Part shown: positions 47,886-59,241 of the stretch, one piece after another
Layout: every line of letters starts with the position of its first letter
Position numbering within the stretch: position 1 is the first letter of the stretch
DNA from: Sapria himalayana
Lineage: Eukaryota; Streptophyta; Magnoliopsida; Malpighiales; Rafflesiaceae
DNA: 64,000 bases
Reading direction: 5' to 3'
Assembly (NCBI GenBank): GCA_029783825.1
Contig: JAREIK010000379.1
Coordinates: forward strand, 287,340-351,339
Translations under genes and position numbers: made by a program
The notes under the pieces: model-generated
What the model was told of the DNA's origin: nothing
The model's input: the letters and a program-made list of their open reading frames with translations, nothing else
Database searches by the model: none

Positions 47886-49615
47886 CCAAAGCTATTCCAA
47901 GCGCCAATAGAGAAAAGAAATAAATATCAGAATCTGGTTGAGCCCAATATCAAATCCCGGGCTGTCAGGCGTGGGCTACACTGAATGTTTGCACGTGGAT
48001 CCATGCAGAGTTGCAAAAGGACTAATCCTACAACAGGGAGTCAACTTCAAGTCATCAACTGAATTATAAGTTGTTAAGGGTAGCTTCAACTTAGGGTTAT
48101 CTCTAGGTTTGATCGCGCAAGGGTTCCTCTTCTCCAATTAGGCTGCGTCTGATTTATTTGAAATCTACGTCAAGTGAATTTATGGTTTATGTTCCTTTTT
48201 TGTTCTCCCAATGCATTTTTGATAAATAAAGGAAGCATCGATTTTGTTTTCATCCGGAATTTGATATGCTCGAGTAAATTGATAGAATTTTACTTTAAAA
48301 TTATTAATTTCGATTTTTGTGCGTGGATCGTCGATCTCTGTGTTGATTTCATGCTTGATTTGTGGGGACAAGTTGCTTTAACTCTGATTCTATGTTTGGA
48401 AAACCTTAAAGTACATGCTATGTTTGGAGAAGAATATGGATAAGAGAGGCTTCCTTTCCCTTGGAGGCATATTTAATTCTACTTTCTTGTTTTTAGGGTT
48501 TCATTCTTGCCTTCATTGTGCAAAAACTGTGAAATTTTCAATTTTGGGATGCAAGTCACGAGATAAACTTCAAATTTTATGCTCTACATGAAAATCTGTC
48601 TTTTTTTTCTTTTTTCTTTTTTCTTTTTTAAATTTGCTGCCCATTTGAATATTTTAAATGGAGGAAAATCTCCATCCCTTTTCTGAGATTCTGTGAAAAT
48701 TTTGATTTAAACAAGGGAAATTAACCTGACCGCTTTTAGTAATCGCAGAAAATTTTTGGGATCTACCTGTAATATCCTGCAATGCAGAAGATCATACAAA
48801 CCCTGGTACATTTCAAGTATATGAATATATGCATAATTGGTCGAACGACATTAAGACCTTTCGTGCATTTTTATGATGATTTTTTTATCTGTGTTCTTGA
48901 ATTCATATTATTGTTTATCAAATCTTTCATAGTTATAACATTCTGTGTGATTTTTAGGGTTTATTGACTATTTTAATAATTATTTGTCCAAAAACTCAAC
49001 ACATAAAATGAAAATATGAGGAGATCCCCTTCTCTAATACCTCTTAAAGTTTAAATTTTCTCTTTCGAATTACCATTCATTAACAAGGAAGAATAAACTT
49101 TATAAATGCATCCCATAATCCATCCCATTCATTTGGAATGAAAGCATAATTTTAATATAATTGTCCTTATAAAATCTCATTCTAATCTATCATTTTTCAA
49201 ATCGATTTTAATTACCATATAGCCTATTTTCTATTTATCTTATTTTTCCATATCGAGTTGGGTTGCCATATAGTCTATTATCCTTCTTGTTTTTAAAATA
49301 TTAAAAATATTCTAAAATCATTACCAAACCCATTTTAGCATGATGTTTCTTTGGAAAATATTTTATTTTTGAAATTAAATTATAAATATTTTTTTTAAAA
49401 CAAAATAATTTATTTTAAAACTATTTAAGATGTACTATATTATCCCACTAAAATTCGAACCTATTTAAGATGTACTATATTTTAAAACTAAATAGCAATT
49501 ACACGTTTTTTTTTTTTTGAAAGGCGCTTCCTACACTTTACCCCGTGATTGCATTATTGTGGTAGTAGAAGGTTGGTTGGACCACAGTGTTCTTGGCCTC
49601 ACACTTCAATCGATC
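47886..49615. other. CACTA interior without recognised gene
   Basis: 48050-48420 has the look of a plant leader and first intron (AGGGTTATCTCTAGG, GATTTATTTGAAATC, moderately GC-richer start), so it could be promoter and 5' leader of the transposase gene or a captured host fragment; I cannot tell which. A T-rich (T5C)n run lies at 48601-48631. GAACCTATTTAAGATGTACTATATT-type sequence is doubled near 49424 and 49459. Confidence 0.35.
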
Positions 49616-49623
49616 CACCTATC

Positions 49624-49838
49624 TGTGGATGACAAGTTGACGGGTAAATTCGGGTACCCGCCCTGTCCTGCCCCGTTTGGGACGGATATAAAAATATTAT
49701 ATTCAGGTATGGGACAGGTATGGGCACCTTCACAAAAACCCGACTCGGGTTTGGGGCGGGTATGGGATTGTAGTTACTCGCCCCGCCCCGAATACAAAAT
49801 TACTTATATACCCTTGTTATATTTTAAATTGACCGTAA

Positions 49839-49885
<47 letters not shown>

Positions 49886-50725
49886 CATTTTTAGTTTTGC
49901 CCTAACCCTTCCCCCTCGCCAGTCGCCTCCACTCCATTCTCTCTCCATCAGCAAAGCTTTCTCATTCCTCACCCCAACGCTTCAACTTCATTTGCTGCCT
50001 TTAGGTTCTTGTAAATCAAAATTTATATTATGTGCTTTACCTATTTTGGAAGTATATTTTTGAGATATTTGAAATGTATTTGGCATAATGACTAAGATAG
50101 TTGATTTTTGATTGTCTTTTTTCCAGGATATCATGTGCAAATTTATATTCTGGTTAATTTATATTATGTGTTTATCCTACTCTGAAAATTTTTTTGAGCT
50201 ATTAAAAATGTATTTGACATAATAACCAGAATAATTGATTTTTATAGTCTTTTTCTAGAATATCATGTGCATATATTCTAGATATTCTTGTAAAGCATAA
50301 TTTATATGATGTGTTTATCCTATCATGGAAATAAATTTTGAGTTATTAGATATGTATTTGGCATAATGACCATTATAATTGATTTGAGATTGTCTTTTTT
50401 CAAGATATCATGTATAAAATTTTTATTTTGGTTATTCTTGTAAAGCATAATTTATGTTATGTGATTTCCCTATTATGAGAATAATTTTTGGCTTATTTGA
50501 AATGTATATGGTATAAGGAACCCGAACCCAAATTCGAACTCAAACCCGAATCCAAACCCGAACATGGGCTGGGCAGGGCGGGTATGGGATTTTAAGAGGC
50601 ATTATAATCGGGGATGGGAATGAGGACCCCACCCCGTTTGGGACGGGGATGGGAAATAATTAAATATTTTGAGACGGGTATGGGATAGGGGTGCTTGTCC
50701 CAAACCCGCCCCGTTGCCATCCCTA
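49624..50725. mobile_element. Nested non-autonomous hAT-type element, 1,102 bp
   Basis: Left end TGTGGATGACAAGTTGACGG; the complement of the right end reads TAGGGATGGCAACGGGGCGG. The first 12 bases match at 9 of 12. Target duplications are CACCTATC (49616-49623) and CACCTGTC (50726-50733), 7 of 8. Both subterminal zones carry CCCGCCCCG, GGGACGG and GGTATGGGA words in opposite orientation. The middle has an (AT)n tract at 49842-49880, a short pyrimidine-rich stretch and a four-unit tandem repeat. No transposase coding. It is wholly inside the CACTA element, so it inserted later. Confidence 0.85.
50008..50517. repeat. Four-unit tandem repeat (about 140-150 bp) inside the nested hAT
   Basis: Units start near 50008, 50150, 50288 and 50438. 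Each has TTCTTGTAAA.CA.AATTTAT..TATGTG, then a TTTGAGATATTTGAAATGTATTTGG-like block, a GACTA.AATA.TTGATTT block and a TTTTTTC.AG.ATATCATGT end. Adjacent units are roughly 75-80 percent alike by eye. Confidence 0.85.
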
Positions 50726-50733
50726 CACCTGTC

Positions 50734-51722
50734 CATTCCAGATACCACAATTAAATTAAATAAAAGGCTAAAATTTCTCATAAACTATTCTATCAATTCC
50801 TTATCCGGCTCTCTGTTTGGCTGCCATGAAAAGTTAAGGATAACGTCTGAAGATTCTTCAAAGAAGCAAACATAGACAGGAAATCCCAGTATAATTTTAA
50901 ATTTTCCATTATTTAATGTACTTTAATTTAAAAAATTGTCTAACAATATGGAAATTAATTAGTGTACAATGTACGTTATCGGGTTTCATGAAGTTTCACA
51001 TAACATATGAGTGGAAATGAAAATTATATCAATATTTTATATTTTATATTTTATATTTTATTCTGGAATCAAAAGTGACATTAAAATTACAAGCTGATTT
51101 GAAAATGTACTAAAAAGTTTAAAAAAACAAATTATATTTAGTCATTTATCGTCATACCTTTATTTTCTTATTGATTGATCTCGTTGTTGCTGGATTTTGT
51201 TCAATTTATTGCTCTTAAAATGAGTCTATGAGCATATTATATCACACACTATTATTATCTATTTTTTTTGTATGTATAGTTCGAATATTGGTTTTTGCTT
51301 TGAAATTTTCGAAAATGCTTGGTTGGTATTGGAGAGATGCAGCTTGGGAGCGAGTCTAATAAGTGAAAAGTCTGAGAAAATATTACAATTGAGAAAAAAT
51401 TACATCAGATGAATTCTTGTCAAATGATCCAATTCTTTTTAAACCAAAAACAAATAATGCATTATTGAATTGTTTGCATTATTTGGATCCTTTTTTCATA
51501 CGTTGTGCTTGCATGTTTGCGTTGAATTATGAATTAATATTATTATTATTAATCACTTTGAAGACTTTAATGCTTTTTTTTTTGCTTAATATATATATGA
51601 CTATAAACATCATTAGTGATATTCGTTCAATGTGTTCAAGTGTTTTATTCATACAAACAGATTGAGGAAAGGGTTGACCATACTATTTTCTACTATACTA
51701 GCCTGTAATATTAAACTATTTT

Positions 51723-51782
<60 letters not shown>

Positions 51783-51853
51783 TAACAATACTTGACATTA
51801 ATTTGTATTTAAAAATTTGCATAATGTTGTTAACTTTTTCAGAGAAAACAAAC
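50734..51853 (+). other. Presumed 5' region of the TNP2-type gene
   Basis: AT-rich. TTTTTCAG at 51835-51842 just before the ATG at 51854 looks like an intron acceptor, so an untranslated first exon probably lies upstream; its position is not identifiable. It includes the (CA)n(TA)n microsatellite at 51725-51781. Confidence 0.4.
51725..51781. repeat. (CA)n(TA)n microsatellite
   Basis: About 20 CA units followed by about 8 TA units, just upstream of the transposase start. Confidence 0.97.
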
Positions 51854-54111
51854 ATGAGTGTGGGTCGTGAATGGATATATACTAGGCTCAATGCTGATGG
51901 CACCATTAACAAAGATTTTGTTGATGGGGTTGAAAGTTTTATCGCTTATGCATGTAAGCAGTTAGGAACATCTGATGTGATTGAATTAAGATGTCCTTGT
52001 AAGAAGTGTCATAATCGGAAGTTCTTGAAATTGGATGATGTTAGGGTGCATTTGTTTAGAAAGGGATTTGTTTCAGAATATTATGTGTGGAATAGACATG
52101 GAGAACCATATGAGAGTAAGCACTCTGATCAATCAAAATGCCATTTAACCAAAGCCGTTGATGTAGAACCAATGAATCCATACCGCCAAATGATTCTTGA
52201 TGCTATAGGGCCTGAGTTTGAGAATGACCTAATGGAGGAAGCACCTAATTTGAATGCACAAAAATTTTATGACATGCTCAATGCAGTTGATGAAAAATTA
52301 TGGGATGGGTGCACTACACATTCCCTGATGTCTGCGGTAGCAAGATTGTTTCATATGAAGTCAGAGCATCATTTTTCAGAGAGATGTTATGATGATTTCA
52401 TTAGGTTTTTACGAGAGGTCTTACCAGATGACAACAAAATGATTCAGAATTTTTACAAAACAAAGAAATTAGTTCAAGGCCTTGGTCTTTCGGAAGAGAA
52501 GATTGATTGTTGCAACAATAACTGTATGATATATTGGGGTGATGATAGTGCATTGACAAGTTGTAAATTTTGTAACCATCCTCGATTTAAAAGGAAAAGG
52601 GGATCAGAGAAACACAAAAAAGATGTGTCATTGAAGAGGATGTATTACTTTCCTCTAAGCCCGAGGTTGCAACGGTTGTATGCTTTAGAAGCAATGGCTA
52701 CACATATGCGATGGCATGATGAGCATATTCAAGAAGATGGGACAATGTGTCATCCATCTGATTCTGAGGCATGGAAGTATTTTAGCCGCGTACATCCTTC
52801 ATTTGCTTCGGAGAGTCGTAATGTGAGATTGGGATTATGTACTGATGGTTTTCAGCCATTTGGACAGTCATGACAACAATATTCATCATGGCCAATAATA
52901 GTTACCCCATATAATTTGCCACCATGGATGTGCATGAAGGAGACTTACCTCTTCTTATCTATAATTGTTCCTGGGCCTAACAATCCTAAGAACAAGATAG
53001 ATGTTTTCCTTCAACCTTTGATAGCAGAATTGAAACAACTTTGGGAAGTGGGCATGCAAACTTATGATGTATCACGAAAATAGAATTTTCAAATGAAAGC
53101 TGCACTCATGTGGACTATTAGCGATTTTCCTGCATACTCAATGCTTTTGGGTTGGAGTACATCTGGAAAACTTGCTTGTCCATATTGCATGGAACATTCA
53201 CAAGCATTTACATTGACTAATGGTCGGAAGACAACTAGGTTTGACAATCATCGTAAGTTTCTCTCTTTTGATCATGCATTCAGGCATAACAAAAACTCTT
53301 TTCTCAAGAATAGAATAGAAATGGCACCACCACCACCTATAATGACCGGTGAACAAATCCTAAAGCAAATAAATGACTTGGGATTGAAAAAGGTCACTGA
53401 TATTGATTATGAAGTTATTAATGGTCCAATTTGTAAGGCTTGTGGGTGGAATAAACAGAGTATCTTTTGGGATTAGCCATACTGGAGCTCAAATCTAATT
53501 AGACACAATCTAGATGTGATGCATATTGAGAAGAATGTCTTTGAAAATGTGTTTAATACAATAATGCAAGTTGAAGGAAAAACTAAAGATAATGAGAAGG
53601 CAAGAGAAGATCTAAATGTGTTGTGTCGAAGGCCTGAGTTGGAAAAAAATGAAGCTACAGGAAAATTTCCCAAGGCATGTTACACACTGGATAAACCCAG
53701 TAAACAAATATTGTGTGAATGAGTGAAAAATCTAAAATTTCCTGATGGTTATGCTTCAAATATGGCTAGGTGTGTAGACATGAGAAAGCACAAGTTGTTT
53801 GGGATGAACAGCCATGATTGCCATGTATTCTTGCAACGGTTAATTCCTATTGCTTTTCGTGAGCTCCTTCCGACATATGTATGACAAGCTTTGACAGAGT
53901 TAAGCCTTTTTTTCAAAGGTTTAACTTCAACAACAATTAAAGTGGAAGATATGAAAAGATTAGAAAGAGATATTCCAATTATTATTTGCAAATTAGAGCG
54001 TATATTCCCTCCTAGTTTCTTTGATTCAATGGAACACCTTCCAATACATTTGCCTTACGAGGCAAAAATCGCTAGTCCAGTGCAGTACCGTTGGATGTAT
54101 CTTTTTGAAAG

Positions 54112-54199
54112 GTTAAAAGTTCAATATTTTGCCACATTTTATAATTTAGTGAATAATTTGGAAAATTTTTATACTTAACTTGCAAACTTACTGTTATAG
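54112..54199 (+). other. Intron 1 of the TNP2-type gene (88 bp)
   Basis: GTTAAAAG ... TTATAG. Splicing joins MYLFER to FLGHLKKNV across an Arg codon (AG|A), restoring the conserved family sequence. This makes it the best supported intron in the window. Confidence 0.85.
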
Positions 54200-54514
54200 A
54201 TTTCTTGGACATTTGAAGAAGAACGTCGCTAATAAGGCCAAGGTGGAAGGTTCAATTTGCAATGCTTACTTGGTAGAAGAGGCATCCAATTTTTGTTCAC
54301 GTTATTTTGAGCCTCATGTGTATACAAGAATGCGGAAAGTGCCTCGTAATGATGATGGCGGCGATGGTGATGAGATTGAAGGGACACTTCCAATATTTAA
54401 ACATCCTGGTCAACCATATGGACGATCAAAATTTAGGAGGTTATCAGACAGTGAGTATGAGGCTGCACGAACTTATGTTTTGTTGAATTGTGAGGACGTT
54501 GATCCATATGTGAA

Positions 54515-54595
54515 GTGAAAAAATATCTCTTCGTTCACTTAAAATGGTACTTATTACTTATAATACTTGTCTAAACTATTTTCTCATTTCATAAG
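54515..54595 (+). other. Intron 2 of the TNP2-type gene (81 bp)
   Basis: GTGAAAAA ... CATAAG. Joins DPYV through AA|T to MYIHEIKQIS and keeps the frame; less certain because this part of the family is less conserved. Confidence 0.65.
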
Positions 54596-54695
54596 TATGT
54601 ATATTCATGAGATAAAACAAATATCACCGGACATTGCTAATGAGGAGCTTGATGTGAAGCTTGATAAGAATTTTGCAGAATGGTTTGAGAACTAT

Positions 54696-54783
54696 GTAAG
54701 TAATGAAATAGTGATTTTAATACAACAATTAGAAGTTTAAGATGTTAGGATCCTCAATTGACATCAATTTGTTTTATTTATAG
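54696..54783 (+). other. Intron 3 of the TNP2-type gene (88 bp)
   Basis: GTAAGTAA ... ATTTATAG, a consensus donor. Joins FAEWFENY to ARDNVIDNPF in phase 0. Confidence 0.85.
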
Positions 54784-55811
54784 GCACGTGATAACGTCAT
54801 TGACAATCCATTCGTTAAAGATCTTGCCAAAGGCCCTTTACGAACCGTCGAGACATTTCCCATGTATTTTGTTAATGGTTACAAATTTCATACAGAATCA
54901 CATGGTTCTATGAGGTCAACTTCAAATAGTGGAGTTTGTATAAAGGGAACAAATTTCAGCGAGATAGAGAGTGATTATTATGGCAGGCTAACAGAGATTT
55001 TGCAGCTAGAATACCCAAGGCTACCAATTAAACGGACTATACTTTTCAACTGCAATTGGTTTGATCTTACTGTTAATGTTGGGATGAAGGTTCATAAACA
55101 ATATTTTTTGGTTGATGTTAACTAGAAGCGCAAACTGAGCAAGGATGAACCGTTTATACTTGCTATGCAAGCTGCACAAGTATATTATGTACCTTATCCT
55201 AGCTTGAGAAAAGACAAGTCTGATTGGTTGGCAGTATGCAAAGTTAAAGCTAGGCCTGTTATAGATGTTTCTGTAGCTGTTGACAAAACAGTAACTACTA
55301 ATATTGCATTCCAAGAAGATGAGTTAGTTAATCAAATGCTTGTAGCTGAATAACCCATTGATGCACAAAGAAGCATTGATGAATCTAGTTTATTATTGAA
55401 TGATGCTGATGGAGAACATGTTGATTTAGTTGAAGATGATAATGAACTCTCAGAGGAACCATTACTTGAGTCAGAAACAGAAGAGACAGATGAAAATGAA
55501 ATTGAATATGAAGATGTTGAATCTAGTGATACTGATAGCGATTACCATTAATTTATTTATATTTATTTTGCATCATATCATCCTATGGTTCATATTCTTA
55601 ATGGTTAAAGGCTATATTTGATCTTTATGGATATGCTTGTTGTTCATGCAAATGTGCATTGGGTGTTTATCCAATTATTATTGTTGTAATATTTGTCCAT
55701 TTCATATTGTGATTTTTTCTAGCAATTATCATGAATGTGTAATAATGCTATTTTTTTTTCTAAATTTGTTCGTTTCTATGGATATTTTATTTTTTCAACA
55801 GCTTACTTGAA

Positions 55812-57915
55812 ATGAAAAGAAGCCGAAGCACCAACATGAGAAACTCTGTTACAAAGAAATCCCAGGACATACGCAGACATCAACACCAGTTCCACCTCCA
55901 GTTGCTCCAAATACAAGTTTGCCACCAACACCTCGAGCTGCTACTATAGTAGCACCTTCCACTTCTCTACATTAAGGTTTACAAGAAGTAGCTACAGGTG
56001 CTCAACGTACAAATTCATCAACAACACCTACTTCAAATGCACAGTCTGCAGCTCCTTCACCAGTATATTCTGTGCCTACATCTCAGTCTACGACATCTGA
56101 AAATCAATTACGTATCTACCTACGCAACAATTTGTAAGTAACTTACATTCTCAATTTTCCCTTTTATTATCCAACAAGGTCAACTTAACAAATCTATTTT
56201 AGAGATCAATACCCTGTCAGAGTCCAATATTTTTATTTATCTCTAAAGTGTCACTATTCTCAATGTGAATCGTAATTCATGTAAATAATGAGGAAAGCTT
56301 CATAAAAGTTATGATTTTTTCATCCCTTTACAAGTACTTACTACCCAGCATAATAATAGGGAAATAAGGAAAATTTTAAGAATGTGACTCTGCATGTCAT
56401 CATGTGAAATAGGGAAAATTTTCTATTATATTTGAAATTTATATTAAGAATTTTTGTATTTAAATAGTTACTTGCACCTCTAGTGGACCAAAAGAATGAA
56501 ATTGTAATTATTTTATAGCTCACATGTAATGCATTTGTTCATGTAGTCCTTGTTTTGATAAATTTTCTATTACAATGGTTTCACCTTCTTGCTTTCTCAT
56601 TTTATTTTTTATTCATTCTTTGTTTATGTTCATTTATGGTTCGTAGTTTGGAACCATCTGGACCATCTTCTCGCATGATTAGGAAGATTTTTGAGGAAAA
56701 TATAGACAAGGAATGGATCAATTGGAAGTCTGTTTCTGGAGAAACTAAGGATTTCTATTATGAGGAATTTATGGTATGAAATTAATCCAATTTATTTAAT
56801 GCAATTTAATAAATATTTTAAATTTATCTTCATGTCAAAGCTATTTTTGGAAGTTCTTAATGTGCAACTAATATATATTCTTGTAGAAACAATGTATTTG
56901 GGATGAGGCCTTAAATGCACTAATGAAGCCAGCAGGTTGTTCAAAGCAAAAGGCCAATACCGAGACATGATGTCTGATATAAAGACAGAAGGAAAGAAGC
57001 CAGATTTTGTGTCTGAAGATTCATGGGAGAATTGGAAACAAAAATGGAATACCCCAAAAGTTCAAAAAGTTTGTGATCAAAACTCTAAAAACAGGAAGTC
57101 CAAGGCCACTATTGGTGGGTCTACATCGTCAACTCACATAGGAGGCACTACTACCCATTATGAGCATGAGAAACGACTAGTAATCTTTTATTCTTATTTA
57201 TTTAATTAAGTAGATTTTTACCTTCTTTTTGGTTTGTGAATTAATTATGTTTATTTTTTTTTTGTAATTATCTTTAGTTCTTAATTAATTGAATTGTCTC
57301 TACATGTGTAGGCCAGAAAACTAGGTCGACCACCCACTGCTCTGGAGTTGTTTGTTCACACACATACAAAAAATGGCGATGGCAAGACTTTCATTAATGA
57401 AAAGTCCAAATATGTTAATGTAAATTATTCTATCACTTGACATATTATGTCTTATCTTTCATTTAGTTGATAGCTATAATTGAATATGTTTATGTATTTG
57501 CAGGATGTTATTGAGGCTAAGCGAGAGCAATTGACACAAAACAATGAAACAATAGATGAAAATAATGTTTCTAGATGTTGTGGGTGGACAACAAAAAGGT
57601 CGGGTTTATGGGCTTGGCTCACAAGCTACACAATATTATAATTTTGGTTCTACCTCTTCTTCCACATCAGCATTTGATGTTTCTCAACAAAATATGGAGG
57701 TAATTCAGCAGCTACAACAAAGGATTAATGATCAAGATTTAATGATTAGAGATCTGCGAGAGACGACACAACTATTGTTAATGCGTTTGGATGAAATGTC
57801 TAAAGGTGGACAAGTACTAGTATCATACAATCAACCTTCGCATGACCATGGTAATGAGTATAAGACATCTAGCGATGATCACACCTCTGATGATGCTAAT
57901 TTATCTCCACAGTAG
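55812..57915 (+). pseudogene. CACTA second gene (transposase_24 / Ptta-En-Spm type), five exons, frameshifted
   Basis: Inferred exons: 55812-56133, 56647-56773, 56887-57179, 57312-57419, 57504-57915. Starts MKRSRSTNMRN; a Pro/Ser/Thr/Ala-rich N-terminus follows (TPVPPPVAPNTSLPPTPRAA) after a frame change near 55860, with a TAA at 55973. The conserved domain spans exons 2-4: EENIDKEWINWKSV, YRDMMSDIKTEGKKPDFVSE, SWENWKQKWNTP, then GRPPTALELFVHTH and FINEKSKYVN. Exon 5 encodes the VVGGQQKGRVYGLGSQA motif common in this family, a helical Gln-rich stretch (IQQLQQRINDQDLMIRDLRE) likely to form a coiled coil, and a Ser/Asp-rich end. Frameshifts lie near 55860, 56931 and 57555. By analogy with En/Spm this protein would bind the subterminal repeats. 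It lies 260 bp after the transposase on the same strand, as usual. Confidence 0.88.
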
Positions 57916-58179
57916 TGAACTGTTTAAGTACATTTTTATATAGCTTTAATACTTTTTAACTATTTAAGTACTTTGTTTAATACTTTCAAAATATTTAGGT
58001 ATTTTTTTAATACATTTTTCCTATTTAGAATATTGTTTTTTTTTTGGGATATGTCAGTGTTATATTATTAGGTATGATTGTTATATATAAATTTTCTTTT
58101 ATGAAAATCATAAATTGTGTTTTAATTAGGTTTTAAGAGCCAAATTATAGTAGTAAAAATATAAATATATTTTTATATT

Positions 58180-58860
58180 TACCTACAATTTACCGACGAC
58201 ATACCTACAGAAGTGGTGAATAATAACTATAAATTACAGATGGATTACCTACAAAATCATCGACTAAATACCGACAAAGGACTTCCGTAGCTAAATTATC
58301 GACAATTTATCGACGGAATACCTACAGAAGTGGTCATTAATTACTGACGAATTACCTACAAAATCGCCAACAAAATTCGTAGTCAATTACCAACAGAATA
58401 CCGACGGAATGCCTATAAAAGTGGTTGTCAATTACTAACAGAGTACCTACAAAATCATCAACAAAATACCTACAAAGTATATTCGTAGCGAATTACCGAC
58501 AGAATACCGACGGAATGCCCATAAATGTGGTTGCCAATTACCGACAGATTACCTACAAACTCACCAACTGAATACCAACGGACTTTCCATAGGTAAATTA
58601 CCGACAGATTACCTACAGAATTTTGTTGGTATTTCGTCCCCACTTTGTAGATTTCTCTTAATTTTACCTACCACTTTTCCATAATGTACCGACGGAATTT
58701 CCGTAGGTAATTTACCTACGGATTGATTTTCCGTTGTTAAATTATTTACCTACGCCACTACAACCTACGAAATATAGTTGTCGGTATTTCGTAGGTAAAT
58801 TTAATTACTGACGGAATTGTTTATATTACCTACAGAATTTTTTGTAGGTAAATTGTCAAT
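58180..58860. repeat. CACTA right subterminal repeat array
   Basis: Dense short words (ACCGACAGATTACCTACAAA, AATACCGACGGAATGCC, TTCCGTAGGTAA, CGTAGGTAAATT) in both orientations across about 680 bp, matching the vocabulary of the left array. A block around ATTACCGACAGAATACCGACGGAATGCC repeats about every 120 bp. Confidence 0.9.
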
Positions 58861-58871
58861 TTGTTGTAGTG
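58847..58871 (-). repeat. CACTA right terminal inverted repeat
   Basis: Ends ..TTGTTGTAGTG; its complement starts CACTACAACAAATT. TCT follows at 58872-58874. Confidence 0.95.
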
Positions 58872-59079
58872 TCTATTGCGACAAAAATTTGAAGAATAAC
58901 TAAAAATAAAGCCACACCTAGTGAATGATGTTGCAACCAACAACAAGAAGAAAGGAATATGAGGTTGTTATCACTAAGTCCCTAGAAGGAAAATGTAGTC
59001 ACGACATTAAAAAGTTGTGACCAATAGTGCAAGATTAGAAAACTATTGTCACAATAAAGAAAGAACAAGAAAGCACTTA

Positions 59080-59241
59080 GTCACGACATCAAAATTGATC
59101 TTGATATCAAAATTGATTGTGATATCAAAATTGATCATCACATCAGAATTAGTCTTGATATTAGAATTAGTCATGACATCAGAATTGGTCGTGACATTAG
59201 AATTGGTCGTGACATCAGAATTGGTCTTGATATCAAAATTG
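59080..59241. repeat. 18-bp minisatellite, nine units
   Basis: Nine consecutive 18-bp units, consensus GTCGTGACATCAGAATTG, with no indel; early units read more ATCTTGATATCAAAATTG. Because 18 is a multiple of 3 the array stays open (six-residue repeat like LVVTSE) within a 104-codon frame at 59017-59331, which I regard as a by-product. Confidence 0.95.

Larger units (their letters stand above)
51854..55551 (+). pseudogene. CACTA transposase (TNP2 type), four exons, seven premature stops
   Basis: Exons inferred from GT..AG sites and frame: 51854-54111, 54200-54514, 54596-54695, 54784-55551. Together they are 3,441 bp, exactly 1,147 codons including the final TAA, so no net frameshift. Start at MSVGREWIYTR, the usual start of this family. 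Domain order: transposase-associated zinc region (residues 1-80, ELRCPCKKCHNRKFL, VRVHLFRKGF); a Cys-rich segment (CCNNNCMIYW, SCKFCNHPRFKRKR); the TNP2 core (VRLGLCTDGFQPFG, YNLPPWMCMKETY, MLLGWSTSGKLACPYC, DVMHIEKNVFENV); the DUF4218 part (VQYRWMYLFER spliced to FLGHLKKNVANKAKVEGS); the DUF4216 part (NCNWFD, QAAQVYYVPYPS); and an acidic tail ending SSDTDSDYH. Premature stops: 52871 TGA, 53081 TAG, 53474 TAG, 53720 TGA, 53882 TGA, 55123 TAG, 55351 TAA. Known role: cleavage and transfer at the TIRs. This copy is non-functional. Confidence 0.93.
44922..58871 (+). mobile_element. Structurally complete CACTA (En/Spm) DNA transposon, 13,950 bp
   Basis: Seen: begins CACTACAAGAAATT and ends ..AATTTGTTGTAGTG. 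The two 25-bp ends are inverted repeats matching at 22 of 25 positions, flanked by an exact TCT duplication. Both ends carry arrays of short subterminal words. Inside, on the plus strand, are the two genes expected in a plant CACTA element: a TNP2-type transposase (51854-55551) and a transposase_24-type second gene (55812-57915). Known: in En/Spm the TNP2-like protein cuts at the TIRs and the smaller product binds the subterminal repeats. Both genes are broken, so this copy cannot move by itself, though its ends could still be used by a sister element. It contains a nested hAT, a probable solo LTR and minisatellites, which account for part of its large size. It disrupts an Athila-type LTR. Confidence 0.95.

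Noticed and set aside
49517..49882. 121-codon plus-strand open frame
   Set aside because: Crosses the left boundary of the nested hAT (49624) and ends in an (AT)n tract.
51649..51912. 87-codon minus-strand open frame with a Cys-Val repeat
   Set aside because: The repeat is the (CA)n microsatellite read as TGTGTG; the rest is antisense to the transposase.
54112..54178. Apparent extra premature stop at 54176 in the transposase
   Set aside because: It lies in an intron (54112-54199); splicing restores the conserved sequence.
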